Translations under genes and position numbers: made by a program
Shown: positions 36,216 to 45,318 of the stretch, in pieces
Numbering within the stretch: position 1 is the stretch's first letter
Layout: each line of letters opens with the position of its first letter
NCBI RefSeq assembly: GCF_016031655.1
Contig: NZ_JACCHQ010000023.1
Coordinates: 1-64,000 of the forward strand
Source of the DNA: Bradyrhizobium glycinis
GTDB lineage: Bacteria > Pseudomonadota > Alphaproteobacteria > Rhizobiales > Xanthobacteraceae
Length of the DNA: 64,000 nt
Reading direction: 5' to 3'
The notes under the pieces: generated by a model
What the model was told of the DNA's origin: nothing
What the model saw: only the letters and a program-made list of their open reading frames with translations
Database searches by the model: none

Positions 36216-36312
36216 GTCATTCCGGGATGGCCCGCAGGGCCAGGCCCGGAATCCATAACCCCGACTTGTGGTTATGGATTCCGGGCTCTCGCTTCGCGAG
36301 CCCCGGAATGAC
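36216..36312. repeat. Palindromic intergenic repeat (GTCATTCCGG family)
   Basis: Starts GTCATTCCGG and ends CCGGAATGAC, with a strong internal palindrome around GGAATCCATAACC and GGTTATGGATTCC. It is related to 16654-16755 and lies between glpX and the HAD gene. Confidence 0.85.
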
Positions 36313-36332
36313 GGCCATCGTTATTGTATTGC

Positions 36333-37334
36333 TCAATCCAGATGGAACTTCGCCAGCTCGCGGTGCTCGGCCTTGATGTAGCGCACGGTGCCGGTGACGG
36401 AGCGCATCACCACCGTCTCGGTCTCGATCACGCCGTCCTTGCGGAATTTGACCCCCGAGAGCAGCGAGCCCGTGGTGACGCCGGTGGCGGCGAACAGGCA
36501 GTCGCCGCGCGCCATGTCCTCGATGCCGTAGATCATCTTGGGATCGTTGACGCCCATCTTGGCGGCGCGCTCGCGCTTCTCCTCGGAGTCGAGGATGAGG
36601 CGGCACTGCATCTGGCCGCCGATGCAGCGCAGCGCCACGGCGGCCAGCACGCCTTCCGGCGCGCCGCCGGTGCCGAGATACATGTCGACGCCGGTGTTGT
36701 CGGGGTCGGCGCAGTGGATCACACCGGCGACGTCGCCGTCGGTGATCAGGCGCACGGCCGCGCCGGTCGAGCGCACGCTGGCGATGATGTCGGCATGGCG
36801 CGGACGATCGAGCACGAGAACGGTGATGCCATCAGGCTTGACGCCCTTGGCCTTGGCGAGGCGACGGACATTGTCGGCCGGCGAGGCATCGAGATCGACG
36901 ACGCCCTTGTCGTAGCCGGGGCCGATCGCGAGCTTCTGCATGTAGACGTCGGGGGCGTGCAGCAGCGTGCCGCCGTCGGCCATCGCCATCGTGGCGATCG
37001 AGCCCGGCATGTTCTTGGCGCACAGCGTGGTGCCTTCGAGCGGGTCGACCGCGATATCGACCTCAGGACCTGCCTTGAGGCCGACCTGCTCGCCGATATA
37101 GAGCATCGGGGCCTCGTCGCGCTCGCCCTCGCCGATCACGATGGTGCCCTGGATCGGCAGCTTGTTGAGCTCGCGCCGCATGGCGTCGACGGCGGCCTGG
37201 TCGGCCGCCTTCTCGTTGCCGTGGCCGCGCAACCGCGCCGACGACACCGCCGCCCGCTCCGTCACCCGCACGATCTCCAGCGTGAGAATGCGCTCGAGCA
37301 AGGCGTGCGGGGGCACTTCAATATGGGTCGACAT
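36333..37334 (-). CDS. glpX: Class II fructose-1,6-bisphosphatase
   Basis: GlpX hydrolyses fructose 1,6-bisphosphate in gluconeogenesis and the Calvin cycle. The 333-residue length is typical. The metal and substrate motifs IVIGEGERDEAPMLYIGE, DPLEGTTLCA and YLGTGGAPEGVLAAVAL are intact. It lies 145 bases downstream of hom on the same strand, with a palindromic repeat in the gap. The alaC-hom-glpX order is common in this group. Confidence 0.95.
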   Translation of the reverse strand: MSTHIEVPPHALLERILTLEIVRVTERAAVSSARLRGHGNEKAADQAAVDAMRRELNKLPIQGTIVIGEGERDEAPMLYIGEQVGLKAGPEVDIAVDPLEGTTLCAKNMPGSIATMAMADGGTLLHAPDVYMQKLAIGPGYDKGVVDLDASPADNVRRLAKAKGVKPDGITVLVLDRPRHADIIASVRSTGAAVRLITDGDVAGVIHCADPDNTGVDMYLGTGGAPEGVLAAVALRCIGGQMQCRLILDSEEKRERAAKMGVNDPKMIYGIEDMARGDCLFAATGVTTGSLLSGVKFRKDGVIETETVVMRSVTGTVRYIKAEHRELAKFHLD

Positions 37335-37430
37335 CGGCTTACTCCTTCGAAACGTTTCTGGGCAGGATTCCTGCCCGCGCTAACTTACAACGCCCACGGT
37401 TCGTTCGACCGAACGACCGCCTTATGGTTC

Positions 37431-37480
37431 GAGCATGACCTTTCCGGAAAACCGCTCAACACTTTTCCGAGGTCATGCTC
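37431..37480. repeat. GAGCATGA palindromic repeat, copy 1
   Basis: A 50-base imperfect palindrome with arms GAGCATGACC and GGTCATGCTC, containing TTTCCGGAAAACCGCT. Its inner edge meets the hom stop codon. Copies 2 and 3 are at 42653-42701 and 50542-50590. Confidence 0.85.
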
Positions 37481-38796
37481 TAGTTCTTCTCGATCCGGAT
37501 CACCTGCGGCCGTCCGCTGATCACCTTGTCCTTCTGCACGGCGGCGAGCGCACGGCGCACGGCATCCTCGTGTGTGGCATAGGTGATCAGGATGACGGGC
37601 ACGGGAACCGCCTTGCCGTCAGCGGGCGCAGCGCCGCCATTGGGATGACGCTGCACGATCGACTCGATCGAAATCTTCTGCTGGGCAAGCCGCGTCGCGA
37701 TCGCGGCTGCCGTGCCGGGGAAATCGCGCGCGAGCAGGCGGATGTAATAGCCGCCCTCGTGACGCTCCATCGGCGCCTTCTTGGTGTCGCGTAGCTGCGC
37801 GATCGGCCGGCCGAACGGATTGGCGCGGATGCCGCGCGCGACGTCGGCGATGTCGGCGACGACGGCGGATGCGGTCGCGGCACCGCCCGCGCCGGGACCG
37901 ACCAGCGTGATCGGCGGAACGCCTTCGCCATCGATCGTGACCGCATTGGTGACACCCATCACCTGCGCAATCGAGGAGGATTTCGGCACCATGGTCGGAT
38001 GCACGCGCTGCTCGATGCCCTTGGCGGTGCGAACGGCAACACCAAGCAGCTTGACGCGGTAACCGAGATCGGCAGCGGCGCGAAGATCTTCCGGCGCGAT
38101 CGATGAGATGCCTTCGACATACACGGCGCTTTGAGCAACTTTCGTGCCGAAAGCGAGGCTGGCGAGAATGGCGAGCTTCTGCGCGGTATCGTGACCGTCG
38201 ACGTCGAAGGACGGATTGGCCTCGGCATAGCCGAGCCGCTGCGCGTCCTTGAGGCATTCGGCGAAGGACAGGCCCTCCTGCTCCATCCGGGTCAGGATGT
38301 AATTGCAGGTGCCGTTGAGGATCCCGTAGACGCGGTTGATACCGGTTCCGGCAAGGCCTTCACGTAACGTCTTGATGACGGGGATCGCGGCGCCGACCGC
38401 TGCCTCGAAATTCAGCGCACCGCCGTGCTTTTCAGCCGCTTTGGCTAGCTTGAGGCCGTGCTTGGCGAGCAGCGCCTTGTTGGCCGTGACGACCGACTTG
38501 CCGGCGCCGAGCGCGGCGTCCACCGCCGACAGCGCGGGATCGCCGGCGCCGCCCATCAGCTCGACGAAGCAATCGACGTCCGGATGCGTGGCGAGCGCCA
38601 TCGGATCCTTCGCCCATTCGACGCCGCGCAGGTCGATGCCGCGCTTCTTCGCCTTCGAGCGCGCGGTGACGGCAACGACACGGATGCCGCGGCCGCTGCG
38701 GCCCGCGAGCACGCGCGCCTGCGTCTCGATCAAACGGACAACTTCGGCGCCCACGGTGCCGAGCCCCGCTATACCCACTTTCAGGGGTGCAACCAT
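37480..38796 (-). CDS. hom: Homoserine dehydrogenase
   Basis: The enzyme reduces aspartate semialdehyde to homoserine for threonine and methionine synthesis. The 438-residue product has the NAD(P) motif GLGTVGAEV, the catalytic domain with GGAGDPALSAVD and TANKALLAKHG, and NGTCNYILTRMEQEG. A C-terminal ACT domain (from about residue 350) is likely for threonine feedback. It starts 29 bases after alaC and is probably co-transcribed. Its stop codon abuts a GAGCATGA repeat. Confidence 0.96.
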   Translation of the reverse strand: MVAPLKVGIAGLGTVGAEVVRLIETQARVLAGRSGRGIRVVAVTARSKAKKRGIDLRGVEWAKDPMALATHPDVDCFVELMGGAGDPALSAVDAALGAGKSVVTANKALLAKHGLKLAKAAEKHGGALNFEAAVGAAIPVIKTLREGLAGTGINRVYGILNGTCNYILTRMEQEGLSFAECLKDAQRLGYAEANPSFDVDGHDTAQKLAILASLAFGTKVAQSAVYVEGISSIAPEDLRAAADLGYRVKLLGVAVRTAKGIEQRVHPTMVPKSSSIAQVMGVTNAVTIDGEGVPPITLVGPGAGGAATASAVVADIADVARGIRANPFGRPIAQLRDTKKAPMERHEGGYYIRLLARDFPGTAAAIATRLAQQKISIESIVQRHPNGGAAPADGKAVPVPVILITYATHEDAVRRALAAVQKDKVISGRPQVIRIEKN

Positions 38797-38825
38797 GATG
38801 TCTTAGAAAACCTGCCGAAGAGAAC

Positions 38826-40046
38826 TCAACGCCGATTGGCGAGCGGAACGACGTTGTGCAACGTTTCGATCCCGCTTTCAAGGAAGCGGCGCACGCCGCG
38901 CGCGGCCTGCCTGATCCGTTGCTCGTTTTCCACCATGGCGATGCGGACATATCCTTCACCATGCTCGCCGAAGCCGACGCCGGGCGAGACCGCGACGCCG
39001 GATTTCTCCACCATCAGGGTGGCGAATTGCATGCTGCCGATACTGCGGAAGGCCTCCGGCAGCGGCACCCAGGCGAACATCGAGGCTTCCGGCGGCGGGA
39101 TTTCCCACCCCGCCCGGCCGAACGATTCCACCAGCGCGTCGCGGCGCTTGCGGTAGGTGTCGCGCATCTCCTTGATGCAATCGTCAGGGCCGTTCAGCGC
39201 CGCGGTCGCCGCGACCTGCACCGGCGTGAACGCGCCGTAATCGAGGTAGGATTTGACGCGTGCGAGCGCGGCGATCACGCGCTCATTGCCGACCGCAAAG
39301 CCCATGCGCCAGCCGGCCATCGAATAGGTCTTCGACATCGAGGTGAACTCGACGGTGCAGTCCATCGCGCCCGGCACCTGCAGCACCGAGGGGGGCGGGT
39401 TGCTCTCGTCGAAATAGACCTCGGCATAAGCGAGATCGGACAGGATCAGGATCTCGTGCTTCTTGGCGAAGGCGACAAGGTCCTTGTAGAAGTCCAGGCT
39501 CGCGACATAGGCGGTCGGGTTGGAAGGATAGCAGACGACGAGCGCGAGCGGCTTGGGGATCGAATGCACGATCGCCCGCTCCGCCGCCTCGAAGAATTGC
39601 GGCGTCGGCTCCGAAGGCACCGAGCGGATGACGCCGCCCGCCATCAAGAAGCCGAAGGCGTGAATCGGGTAGCTCGGGTTCGGACAGAGGATGACGTCGC
39701 CGGGCGCGGTGATCGCCTGCGCCACGTTGGCAAAACCTTCCTTCGAGCCCAGCGTCGCCACGACCTGGGTGTCGGGGTTCAGCTTCACGCCGAAGCGGCG
39801 GGCGTAATAGGCGGCCTGGGCCCGGCGCAGCCCGGGGATGCCGCGCGAGGCCGAGTAGCGGTCGGTGCGCGGCTTGCCGAGCGTCTCCTTCAGCTTCTCC
39901 AGCACATGGGGCGGCGCCGGCAGGTCCGGATTGCCCATGCCCAGGTCGATGATGTCGGCGCCGGCATTGCGCGCAGCCGCCTTGGCCCGGTTGACCTGCT
40001 CGAACACGTAAGGCGGAAGGCGGCGAATGCGGTAAAATTCTTCCAT
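38826..40046 (-). CDS. alaC: PLP-dependent aminotransferase (AlaC type)
   Basis: The 406-residue fold type I aminotransferase resembles AlaC/LL-DAP aminotransferase. It has MGNPDLP near the N-terminus, the FTSMSKTYSMAGWRMGF segment with the PLP lysine, and NPSYPIH and YPSNPTA. It probably makes alanine or a related amino acid. The ATG at 40046 gives the family N-terminus MEEFYRIRRLP. An in-frame ATG at 40124 lies close to a possible -10 box and would add 26 residues, so a longer leaderless form cannot be excluded. Confidence 0.92.
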   Translation of the reverse strand: MEEFYRIRRLPPYVFEQVNRAKAAARNAGADIIDLGMGNPDLPAPPHVLEKLKETLGKPRTDRYSASRGIPGLRRAQAAYYARRFGVKLNPDTQVVATLGSKEGFANVAQAITAPGDVILCPNPSYPIHAFGFLMAGGVIRSVPSEPTPQFFEAAERAIVHSIPKPLALVVCYPSNPTAYVASLDFYKDLVAFAKKHEILILSDLAYAEVYFDESNPPPSVLQVPGAMDCTVEFTSMSKTYSMAGWRMGFAVGNERVIAALARVKSYLDYGAFTPVQVAATAALNGPDDCIKEMRDTYRKRRDALVESFGRAGWEIPPPEASMFAWVPLPEAFRSIGSMQFATLMVEKSGVAVSPGVGFGEHGEGYVRIAMVENEQRIRQAARGVRRFLESGIETLHNVVPLANRR

Positions 40047-40277
40047 GGCTCTCTGGGCTCCGGGCAACCGGTCAGGACAGAATCGACAGGCCGCGAGGCC
40101 CGCTCCAAAGACACTTTGGCTCATCGCGAAAATTACTCAAAATCAAATACTTAGAGCAATCGTCGGCGACGAAGATTGAAGTCGTTCGCCCTGACTCTTG
40201 GCTGAACCGAGGTCTTTTAGCACGGCAAGGCGGAGGCGCCAGCGATTACCTTGCCGCTCTAGCGGGTCACGGGCCTA

Positions 40278-40553
40278 CTATTTGGCGTCTTTGGCGGCAG
40301 CGGCCTGGCGATCGCGCGCGGCGGCGAGCTCGGCCTCGATCTTGGTGCGCTGCTCCAGCGGGATGATCGCCTGATCGCGATCCGGCGGCAGATCGTGCAC
40401 CGGCAGATAGGTCCCGGGCTCCCTGGCACGCGGCGGCGCATCCGCCGGCGCCAGATCCGCGAGCTGACTCGAACACCCGCCCAGGGCGAACGCCGCGATC
40501 AGCACTACGCCGCGGATCGGCAGCGTCTTTTGCAGGTCCCACAACGCCAACAC
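40278..40553 (-). CDS. Small lipoprotein, 91 aa
   Basis: The N-terminus carries a lipoprotein signal with lipobox LGGC (residues about 24-27), then a Pro/Ala/Asp-rich region and a helical charged C-terminus (EQRTKIEAELAAARDRQAAAA). It should be anchored in the outer or inner membrane. The start is a GTG at 40553 or the adjacent TTG. It is divergent from phaC over 254 bases. Confidence 0.75.
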   Translation of the reverse strand: MLALWDLQKTLPIRGVVLIAAFALGGCSSQLADLAPADAPPRAREPGTYLPVHDLPPDRDQAIIPLEQRTKIEAELAAARDRQAAAAKDAK

Positions 40554-40807
40554 TTGGGAAATCCCCTACTCGTCCCAATGCACGGCCCCGGGAAAGCTTA
40601 CCCAAGACCGTGCCCAAGCTCAAACCATTGCTGCCCAAAATGGTTAGAGCGAGAAAACAGCCGATGCCCAACAAGCCGAGCCGTGCGGCCCGATTGTGAC
40701 GGAACCAAGAAGATTTGTCGCAGTGCAACACATCTTCGAGAGCGTTTAACGTCAAACATGCGAGCTTCGCGGTGACGAATACGGAATGAATCGTTACTGT
40801 TCTGCGC

Positions 40808-42616
40808 ATGAGTATGGCCACCACCGATACGCCGAAACCCGAGACGAAGTTCGATGCCGAAGCCTTCGCGATGAACGTCGCACGGGCGATGGAGAGCGGC
40901 GGCAAGGCGCTCGCCGCCTACCTCAAGCCGCGCGAGAGCGGCGAGGTGCAGGATCGCCCGCCGGCCGAGCTTGCCGAGGTCGTCAAGACGTTCACGTCGG
41001 TCGCCGAATATTGGCTGTCGGACTCGTCCCGCTCGTCCGATCTCCAGACCAAGCTCGCCAAGGACTATCTCGACCTGTGGGGCTCGACGGTGCGCCGCAT
41101 GGCCGGTCAGGACGCCGAGCCCGCGATCGCCCCCTCGCCGCGCGACAAGCGCTTTGCCGATCCGGAATGGAAGTCGAACCAGTTCTTCGACTTCGTCATG
41201 CAGCTCTATCTGCTCACGACCAAATGGGCGCAGGAGCTGGTGCGCGACGCCGAAGGCCTCGATCCGCACACGCGCCGCAAGGCCGAGTTCTATGTCCAGC
41301 AGGTCACCAACGCGCTCTCGCCGTCGAATTTCGTGCTGACCAACCCCGAAGTGCTGCGCGAGACGGTGGCGTCCAGCGGCGAGAACCTCGCGCGCGGTCT
41401 CAAGATGCTGGCCGAGGACATCGCCGCCGGCAAGGGCATGCTGAAGATCCGCCAGTCCAACCCGGACAATCTCGTCGTCGGCGTCAACATGGCGACGACT
41501 CCGGGCAAGGTGATCTACCAGAACGAGATGATGCAGCTGATCCAGTATTCGCCGACGACGGAGAAGGTGCTGCGCACCCCGCTCCTGATCGTGCCGCCCT
41601 GGATCAACAAGTTCTACATCCTCGATCTCAAGCCGGAGAAATCCTACATCAAGTGGTGCGTCGACCAGGGCATCACCGTCTTCGTGATCTCATGGGTCAA
41701 TCCGGACAAACGGCTCGGCAACAAGGGCTGGGAAGACTACATGAAGGAAGGCCCGCTCACGGCGATGGACGTGATCGAGAAGATCACCGGCGAGATGAAG
41801 GTGCACACTGCCGGCTATTGCGTCGGCGGCACGATGCTTGCGACCACGCTGGCCTGGCTCGCCGAGAAGCGCCGCCAGCGCGTCTCGTCCGCGACGTTCT
41901 TCGCGGCCCAGGTCGACTTCACCCATGCCGGCGATCTCCTCGTGTTCGTCGACGAGGAGCAGATCGCGGCGCTCGAGCAGGACATGAAAACGGTCGGCGT
42001 GCTCGAAGGCTCGAAGATGGCCATGGCCTTCAACATGCTGCGGTCCAACGACCTGATCTGGTCCTATGTGGTCAGCAATTATCTGAAGGGCCAGCAGCCG
42101 AGCGCGTTCGACCTGTTGCACTGGAACTCCGATGCGACACGGATGACCCAGGCCAACCATTCCTATTACCTGCGCAATTGCTACTTGGAGAACCGGCTCT
42201 CCACCGGCACGATGGTGCTCGACAACACTCTGCTCGATCTCTCCAAGGTGAAGGTGCCGGTCTACAATCTCGCCACCCGCGAGGACCACATCGCGCCTGC
42301 GGAATCGGTGCTCTACGGCTCGCAGTTCTTCGGCGGCCCGGTGAAATACGTGCTGTCCGGCTCGGGCCACATCGCGGGCGTCGTCAATCCGCCTGCCGCG
42401 AACAAGTACCAGTATTGGACCAACGACAACATCAAGAACGTCAGCGTCGCGCAATGGATGAAGGGCGCCGTGGAGCACAAGGGCTCGTGGTGGCCGGACT
42501 GGCGGGAGTGGCTTGGCGAGCTCGACCCCGAGGAAGTCCCGGCGCGCGCGGTCGGCAGCGACGCATTCCCGCCGATCGAGGACGCGCCCGGCAGCTACGT
42601 CAAAGTTCGCGCGTAG
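40808..42616 (+). CDS. phaC: Class I poly(3-hydroxyalkanoate) synthase
   Basis: PhaC polymerises 3-hydroxyacyl-CoA into storage polyester. The 602-residue length and layout are class I. The lipase-like box GYCVGG places the catalytic Cys at 338; the general-base pair is Asp493 (REDHIAP) and His521 (GSGHIAG). Conserved tryptophans follow (NYWTNDN-like QYWTNDN). A second start upstream would give an unsupported extension. No phaA, phaB or phasin gene is adjacent. Confidence 0.96.
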   Translation: MSMATTDTPKPETKFDAEAFAMNVARAMESGGKALAAYLKPRESGEVQDRPPAELAEVVKTFTSVAEYWLSDSSRSSDLQTKLAKDYLDLWGSTVRRMAGQDAEPAIAPSPRDKRFADPEWKSNQFFDFVMQLYLLTTKWAQELVRDAEGLDPHTRRKAEFYVQQVTNALSPSNFVLTNPEVLRETVASSGENLARGLKMLAEDIAAGKGMLKIRQSNPDNLVVGVNMATTPGKVIYQNEMMQLIQYSPTTEKVLRTPLLIVPPWINKFYILDLKPEKSYIKWCVDQGITVFVISWVNPDKRLGNKGWEDYMKEGPLTAMDVIEKITGEMKVHTAGYCVGGTMLATTLAWLAEKRRQRVSSATFFAAQVDFTHAGDLLVFVDEEQIAALEQDMKTVGVLEGSKMAMAFNMLRSNDLIWSYVVSNYLKGQQPSAFDLLHWNSDATRMTQANHSYYLRNCYLENRLSTGTMVLDNTLLDLSKVKVPVYNLATREDHIAPAESVLYGSQFFGGPVKYVLSGSGHIAGVVNPPAANKYQYWTNDNIKNVSVAQWMKGAVEHKGSWWPDWREWLGELDPEEVPARAVGSDAFPPIEDAPGSYVKVRA

Positions 42617-42652
42617 CGGAATCCGGCGCGCTTTCGTATAGACTAATTGTTT

Positions 42653-42701
42653 GAGCATGATCTTTTCGGAAAACCGCTACACACTTTTCCGGATCATGCT
42701 C
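42653..42701. repeat. GAGCATGA palindromic repeat, copy 2
   Basis: Arms GAGCATGATC and GATCATGCTC flank TTTTCGGAAAACCGCT and ACACTTTTCC. It lies between phaC and the MAPEG gene and could end or stabilise the phaC message. Confidence 0.9.
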
Positions 42702-42738
42702 TAGCCTCAATCCAGCGACGACACAGGGGACCGGCACT

Positions 42739-43137
42739 ATGACACGCGAATTGTTCTGGCTGACACTGACGGTGATCCTGACGGGAGTTCTGTGGGTTCC
42801 CTACATCATCAACCGCTGCCAGGTTCGCGGGTTGAGCGGCGCCATGGCCAACCCCTCGCGCGGCGACAAGCCGCAGGCGGAATGGGCGAACCGGCTGATG
42901 TTCGCGCATGACAACGCGGTCGAGAACCTCGTGATCTTCGCGCCGCTGGTGCTGATCCTGAACGCGATCGACTATTCCACGAAATGGACTGTGCTCGCCT
43001 GCGCCGTCTATTTCTGGTCGCGCGTCGCACACACCATCGTCTACGCGCTCGGAATTCCGGTGTTCCGCACCCTCGCCTTCACCGTCGGCTTCCTCGCCCA
43101 GGCCGTGCTGGCGCTGGCGATCTTCGGGGTGCTTTGA
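42739..43137 (+). CDS. MAPEG family membrane protein
   Basis: The 132-residue protein has four hydrophobic helices and the MAPEG-type motif RLMFAHDNAVENLVIFAPLVL with the conserved Glu-Asn, and FWSRVAHTIVYALG in helix 3/4. MAPEG proteins are glutathione- or eicosanoid-linked membrane enzymes; the bacterial members are poorly defined. The start is ATG 42739. It is followed by a repeat and a convergent argC. Confidence 0.9.
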   Translation: MTRELFWLTLTVILTGVLWVPYIINRCQVRGLSGAMANPSRGDKPQAEWANRLMFAHDNAVENLVIFAPLVLILNAIDYSTKWTVLACAVYFWSRVAHTIVYALGIPVFRTLAFTVGFLAQAVLALAIFGVL

Positions 43138-43143
43138 CGTCAG

Positions 43144-43253
43144 TGTCCCGGACGCGCGAAGCGCGAGCCGGGACCCAGAAAGCCGCAACGCAGGAAGCAA
43201 TGGGCCCGGCTCTGCAGCGCACCGCAAGAGCGCTGCGCTGCGTCCGGGGCACA
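43144..43253. repeat. Palindromic intergenic repeat (TGTCCCGGACGCG type)
   Basis: Starts TGTCCCGGACGCG and ends CGTCCGGGGCAC, with internal GCGCGAAGCGC and CAGCGC hairpins. It is a different family from the GTCATTCCGG elements and fills the gap between convergent MAPEG and argC genes. Confidence 0.75.
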
Positions 43254-43265
43254 CCGGAGTGAACC

Positions 43266-44249
43266 CTACTCCTCTGGCAGACCCAGCATCAGCCGCATGT
43301 TCTGGACGGCTGCGCCGGATGCCCCCTTGCCGAGATTGTCGAGCCGGGCGACCAGCAGCGCCTGGTGATATTTGTCGCTGGCAAAGACGTAGAGTTCGAG
43401 CATGTTGGTCTCGTTGAGCGCCTCCGGCTCGAGCCGGCCGCCCTTGCTCGCCTCGTTCTGGAGCGGCATCACCTTGACGTATTTCGAGCCGGCATAACGC
43501 TTTGCCATCGCGGCTTGCAGGTCGGCGCCGCCAGGCTTGCCCGGCAGTGCGTCGAGCTGGAGCGGCACCGAGACCAGCATGCCCTGCCGATAATTGCCGA
43601 CCGAAGGAATGAAGATCGGCCGCCGCGTCAGGTTCGAATAGAGCTGCATCTCCGGCAGATGCTTGTGCTCGAAGCCGAGGCCGTAGAGCTCGAAGGACGG
43701 CGCGCTGCCATCCTCGAAGCTTGCGATCATCGACTTGCCACCGCCGGAATAGCCGCTCACCGCATTGACGGTGACGGGATAATCAGGCGGCAGCAGGCCG
43801 GCATCGACGATCGGCCGCAGCAGCGCGATCGCGCCGGTCGGATAGCAGCCGGGATTGGAGACCTTCTTCGCCGCCTTGATCTTGCCGGCCTGCTCCGGCG
43901 TCAGCTCCGGAAAGCCGTAAGCCCAGTCCGGTGCGACCCGGTAGGCGGTGGAGGCGTCCAGCACCTTCGGCGCGTGAGCCCCCATGCTGTCGACCAGGGC
44001 AACGGTTTCCTTGGCCGCATCGTCCGGCAGGCAAAGGATGACGAGATCCACCTCCTCCATCAGCGCCTTCTTGGCGGCGGGATCCTTGCGCTTGTCGTCG
44101 GGAAGCGCCTTCACGACGATGTCGTTCTGGTGCTTCAGCCGCTCGTTGATGCCGAGGCCGGTGGTGCCGGAACCGCCGTCGACGAAGACGGTGGCCGGCT
44201 TCTTGGCCGCGCTCGTGGCCGGAGCTTTGGTGGTGTCAGCGAGGGTCAT
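43266..44249 (-). CDS. argC: N-acetyl-gamma-glutamyl-phosphate reductase (type 2)
   Basis: ArgC reduces N-acetylglutamyl phosphate to the semialdehyde in arginine synthesis. The 327-residue protein is the short type 2 form, with a Rossmann GGSGTTG near the N-terminus and the catalytic Cys135 in NPGCYPTG; a later KHLPEM region holds the base histidine. The first 17 residues are an unconserved Thr/Ala/Lys-rich extension. Its ATG overlaps the paiB stop by four bases, so the two are coupled. A possible arginine leader lies upstream of paiB. Confidence 0.94.
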   Translation of the reverse strand: MTLADTTKAPATSAAKKPATVFVDGGSGTTGLGINERLKHQNDIVVKALPDDKRKDPAAKKALMEEVDLVILCLPDDAAKETVALVDSMGAHAPKVLDASTAYRVAPDWAYGFPELTPEQAGKIKAAKKVSNPGCYPTGAIALLRPIVDAGLLPPDYPVTVNAVSGYSGGGKSMIASFEDGSAPSFELYGLGFEHKHLPEMQLYSNLTRRPIFIPSVGNYRQGMLVSVPLQLDALPGKPGGADLQAAMAKRYAGSKYVKVMPLQNEASKGGRLEPEALNETNMLELYVFASDKYHQALLVARLDNLGKGASGAAVQNMRLMLGLPEE

Positions 44250-44926
44250 GGTGTGCTCCCTTCGAGCATGTTGGTGTCGTCTGCGAAAGCTTGTCCTGCG
44301 AAGGCTTGCGGCTTTGCCTGCCGCATCAGATGTGAGATCTGCTTGGCGTCGGCGTCGCCCGCACTGAGCGCATTGGCGATCGCCGCATAATCGGCGTCGG
44401 ATTTGTGCTGGTTCAGCTTGAAGCTGCCTTCGACCTCCTCGACAGTCATGACCAGCCCCACGATCCCCTTCTTCATCGCCTCGAGCCGGCCCGCCGTCAT
44501 CTTGCCCGAGGTCCAGGGCTGCTTCGGCAACAGCCGGCTCTCGAACTTCTCGCTCAGCGTGTCGACCTGCACCGCCAGCTCATCATCCGACAACAGCCGC
44601 ACCGGCCCGCTCAGATGCACCGACTGGTAGAGCCAGGTCGGAACCTGATCCGGCGAGACGTACCAGTCCGGCGATACATAGGCATCGGGGCCGTTGACCG
44701 CGAGCAGCCACGACGCCTCGCCGCCAGCCAGCTTTAGCAGCGGATTGTGACGGGCGAGATGAAAGGCGGCCTGCGGCGTGCCGTCTGCGGCATAGGTCAG
44801 ATAGAACGGCAACGGCGAGGCGATCGGCTTCCTGCCGTCGAAGGCGCACATCGTGCCGAAGCCGCGCTCCTCGGCGAACTTCAGGCTCGCGGCGCGGTCC
44901 TGCTTGAAAAAGGGTGGCGTGTACAT
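44246..44926 (-). CDS. FMN-binding PaiB-like protein
   Basis: The 226-residue split-barrel protein resembles PaiB, an FMN-binding repressor of sporulation and degradative enzymes in Bacillus; the pai genes are linked to polyamine acetylation. Typical features are MYTPPFFKQDR at the start, HLARHNPLLK and VSPDWYVSPDQVPTWLY, and KLNQHKSDADY near the C-terminus. A GCAGGAG ribosome site precedes the ATG. Being the first gene of a two-gene operon with argC, it may link nitrogen or polyamine status to arginine synthesis; that is inference. Confidence 0.9.
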   Translation of the reverse strand: MYTPPFFKQDRAASLKFAEERGFGTMCAFDGRKPIASPLPFYLTYAADGTPQAAFHLARHNPLLKLAGGEASWLLAVNGPDAYVSPDWYVSPDQVPTWLYQSVHLSGPVRLLSDDELAVQVDTLSEKFESRLLPKQPWTSGKMTAGRLEAMKKGIVGLVMTVEEVEGSFKLNQHKSDADYAAIANALSAGDADAKQISHLMRQAKPQAFAGQAFADDTNMLEGSTP

Positions 44927-45027
44927 CGTGGTCTCCTGCTGGGCCTCCTCGGGGGAGCCGCCGGATCAGATCGCGCTGACAGGAGAGAGGATGCCGCGGA
45001 TCGGGTCCAGCGGCAAAGACGATGATC

Positions 45028-45105
45028 TCAAACGCGATCGACCGCCCAAACCGCTAAGCTGCGGCGGCGGCGACGGGCGAACAGAATGGTCGCGGCGTTG
45101 ATCAT
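45028..45105 (-). CDS. Possible arginine leader peptide of paiB-argC (25 aa)
   Basis: A 25-codon ORF ends 101 bases before the paiB start and contains five Arg codons in a row (residues 11-15, CGT CGC CGC CGC CGC, 45061-45075), with one more Arg near the end. The ATG is eight bases from a good -10 element, so it should be leaderless. It precedes an operon containing argC. There is no T-tract terminator after it, so any control would be translational or through Rho. GC-rich triplet runs arise by chance in such genomes, so the call is tentative. Confidence 0.5.
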   Translation of the reverse strand: MINAATILFARRRRRSLAVWAVDRV

Positions 45106-45113
45106 GGCGCGCG

Positions 45114-45142
45114 GCTATAAGGCCAGTTAGTTCCATGGTCAA
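45114..45142 (-). promoter_or_regulatory. Sigma70-type promoter of the paiB-argC leader
   Basis: Reading the minus strand, -35 TTGACC (45137-45142) and -10 TATAGC (45114-45119) are separated by 17 bases. The leader ATG follows the -10 by eight bases, exactly as in the DAHP synthase leader. Confidence 0.65.
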
Positions 45143-45318
45143 GAGCAAATCGGTTCGGTGGGACGGCAGGAGGCCGCACGCGCGACGGCAGGATACGCAC
45201 AGATGTCATCGGGCCGCCGTGGAATTTCCACTAGCAACAGGGGTTTTCGAGAACGACCGGCGGGACACAACTTCGCCGGGCTCCGAGCCGTCTCCGCACC
45301 CAGCCTCAGGAAATCACC

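Larger units (their letters stand above)
44927..45318. other. Intergenic region with argC-operon leader and divergent promoter space
   Basis: The right half holds no gene that I trust, only the upstream region of the MBL gene at 45319. The left half contains the Arg-rich leader ORF and its promoter, described separately. No tRNA, repeat or intrinsic terminator is visible. Confidence 0.5.

Noticed and set aside
40700..40760. A possible PhaR-type operator before phaC (TTGTCGCAGTGCAACA)
   Set aside because: The two halves do not form a convincing palindrome and I could not match a defined motif.
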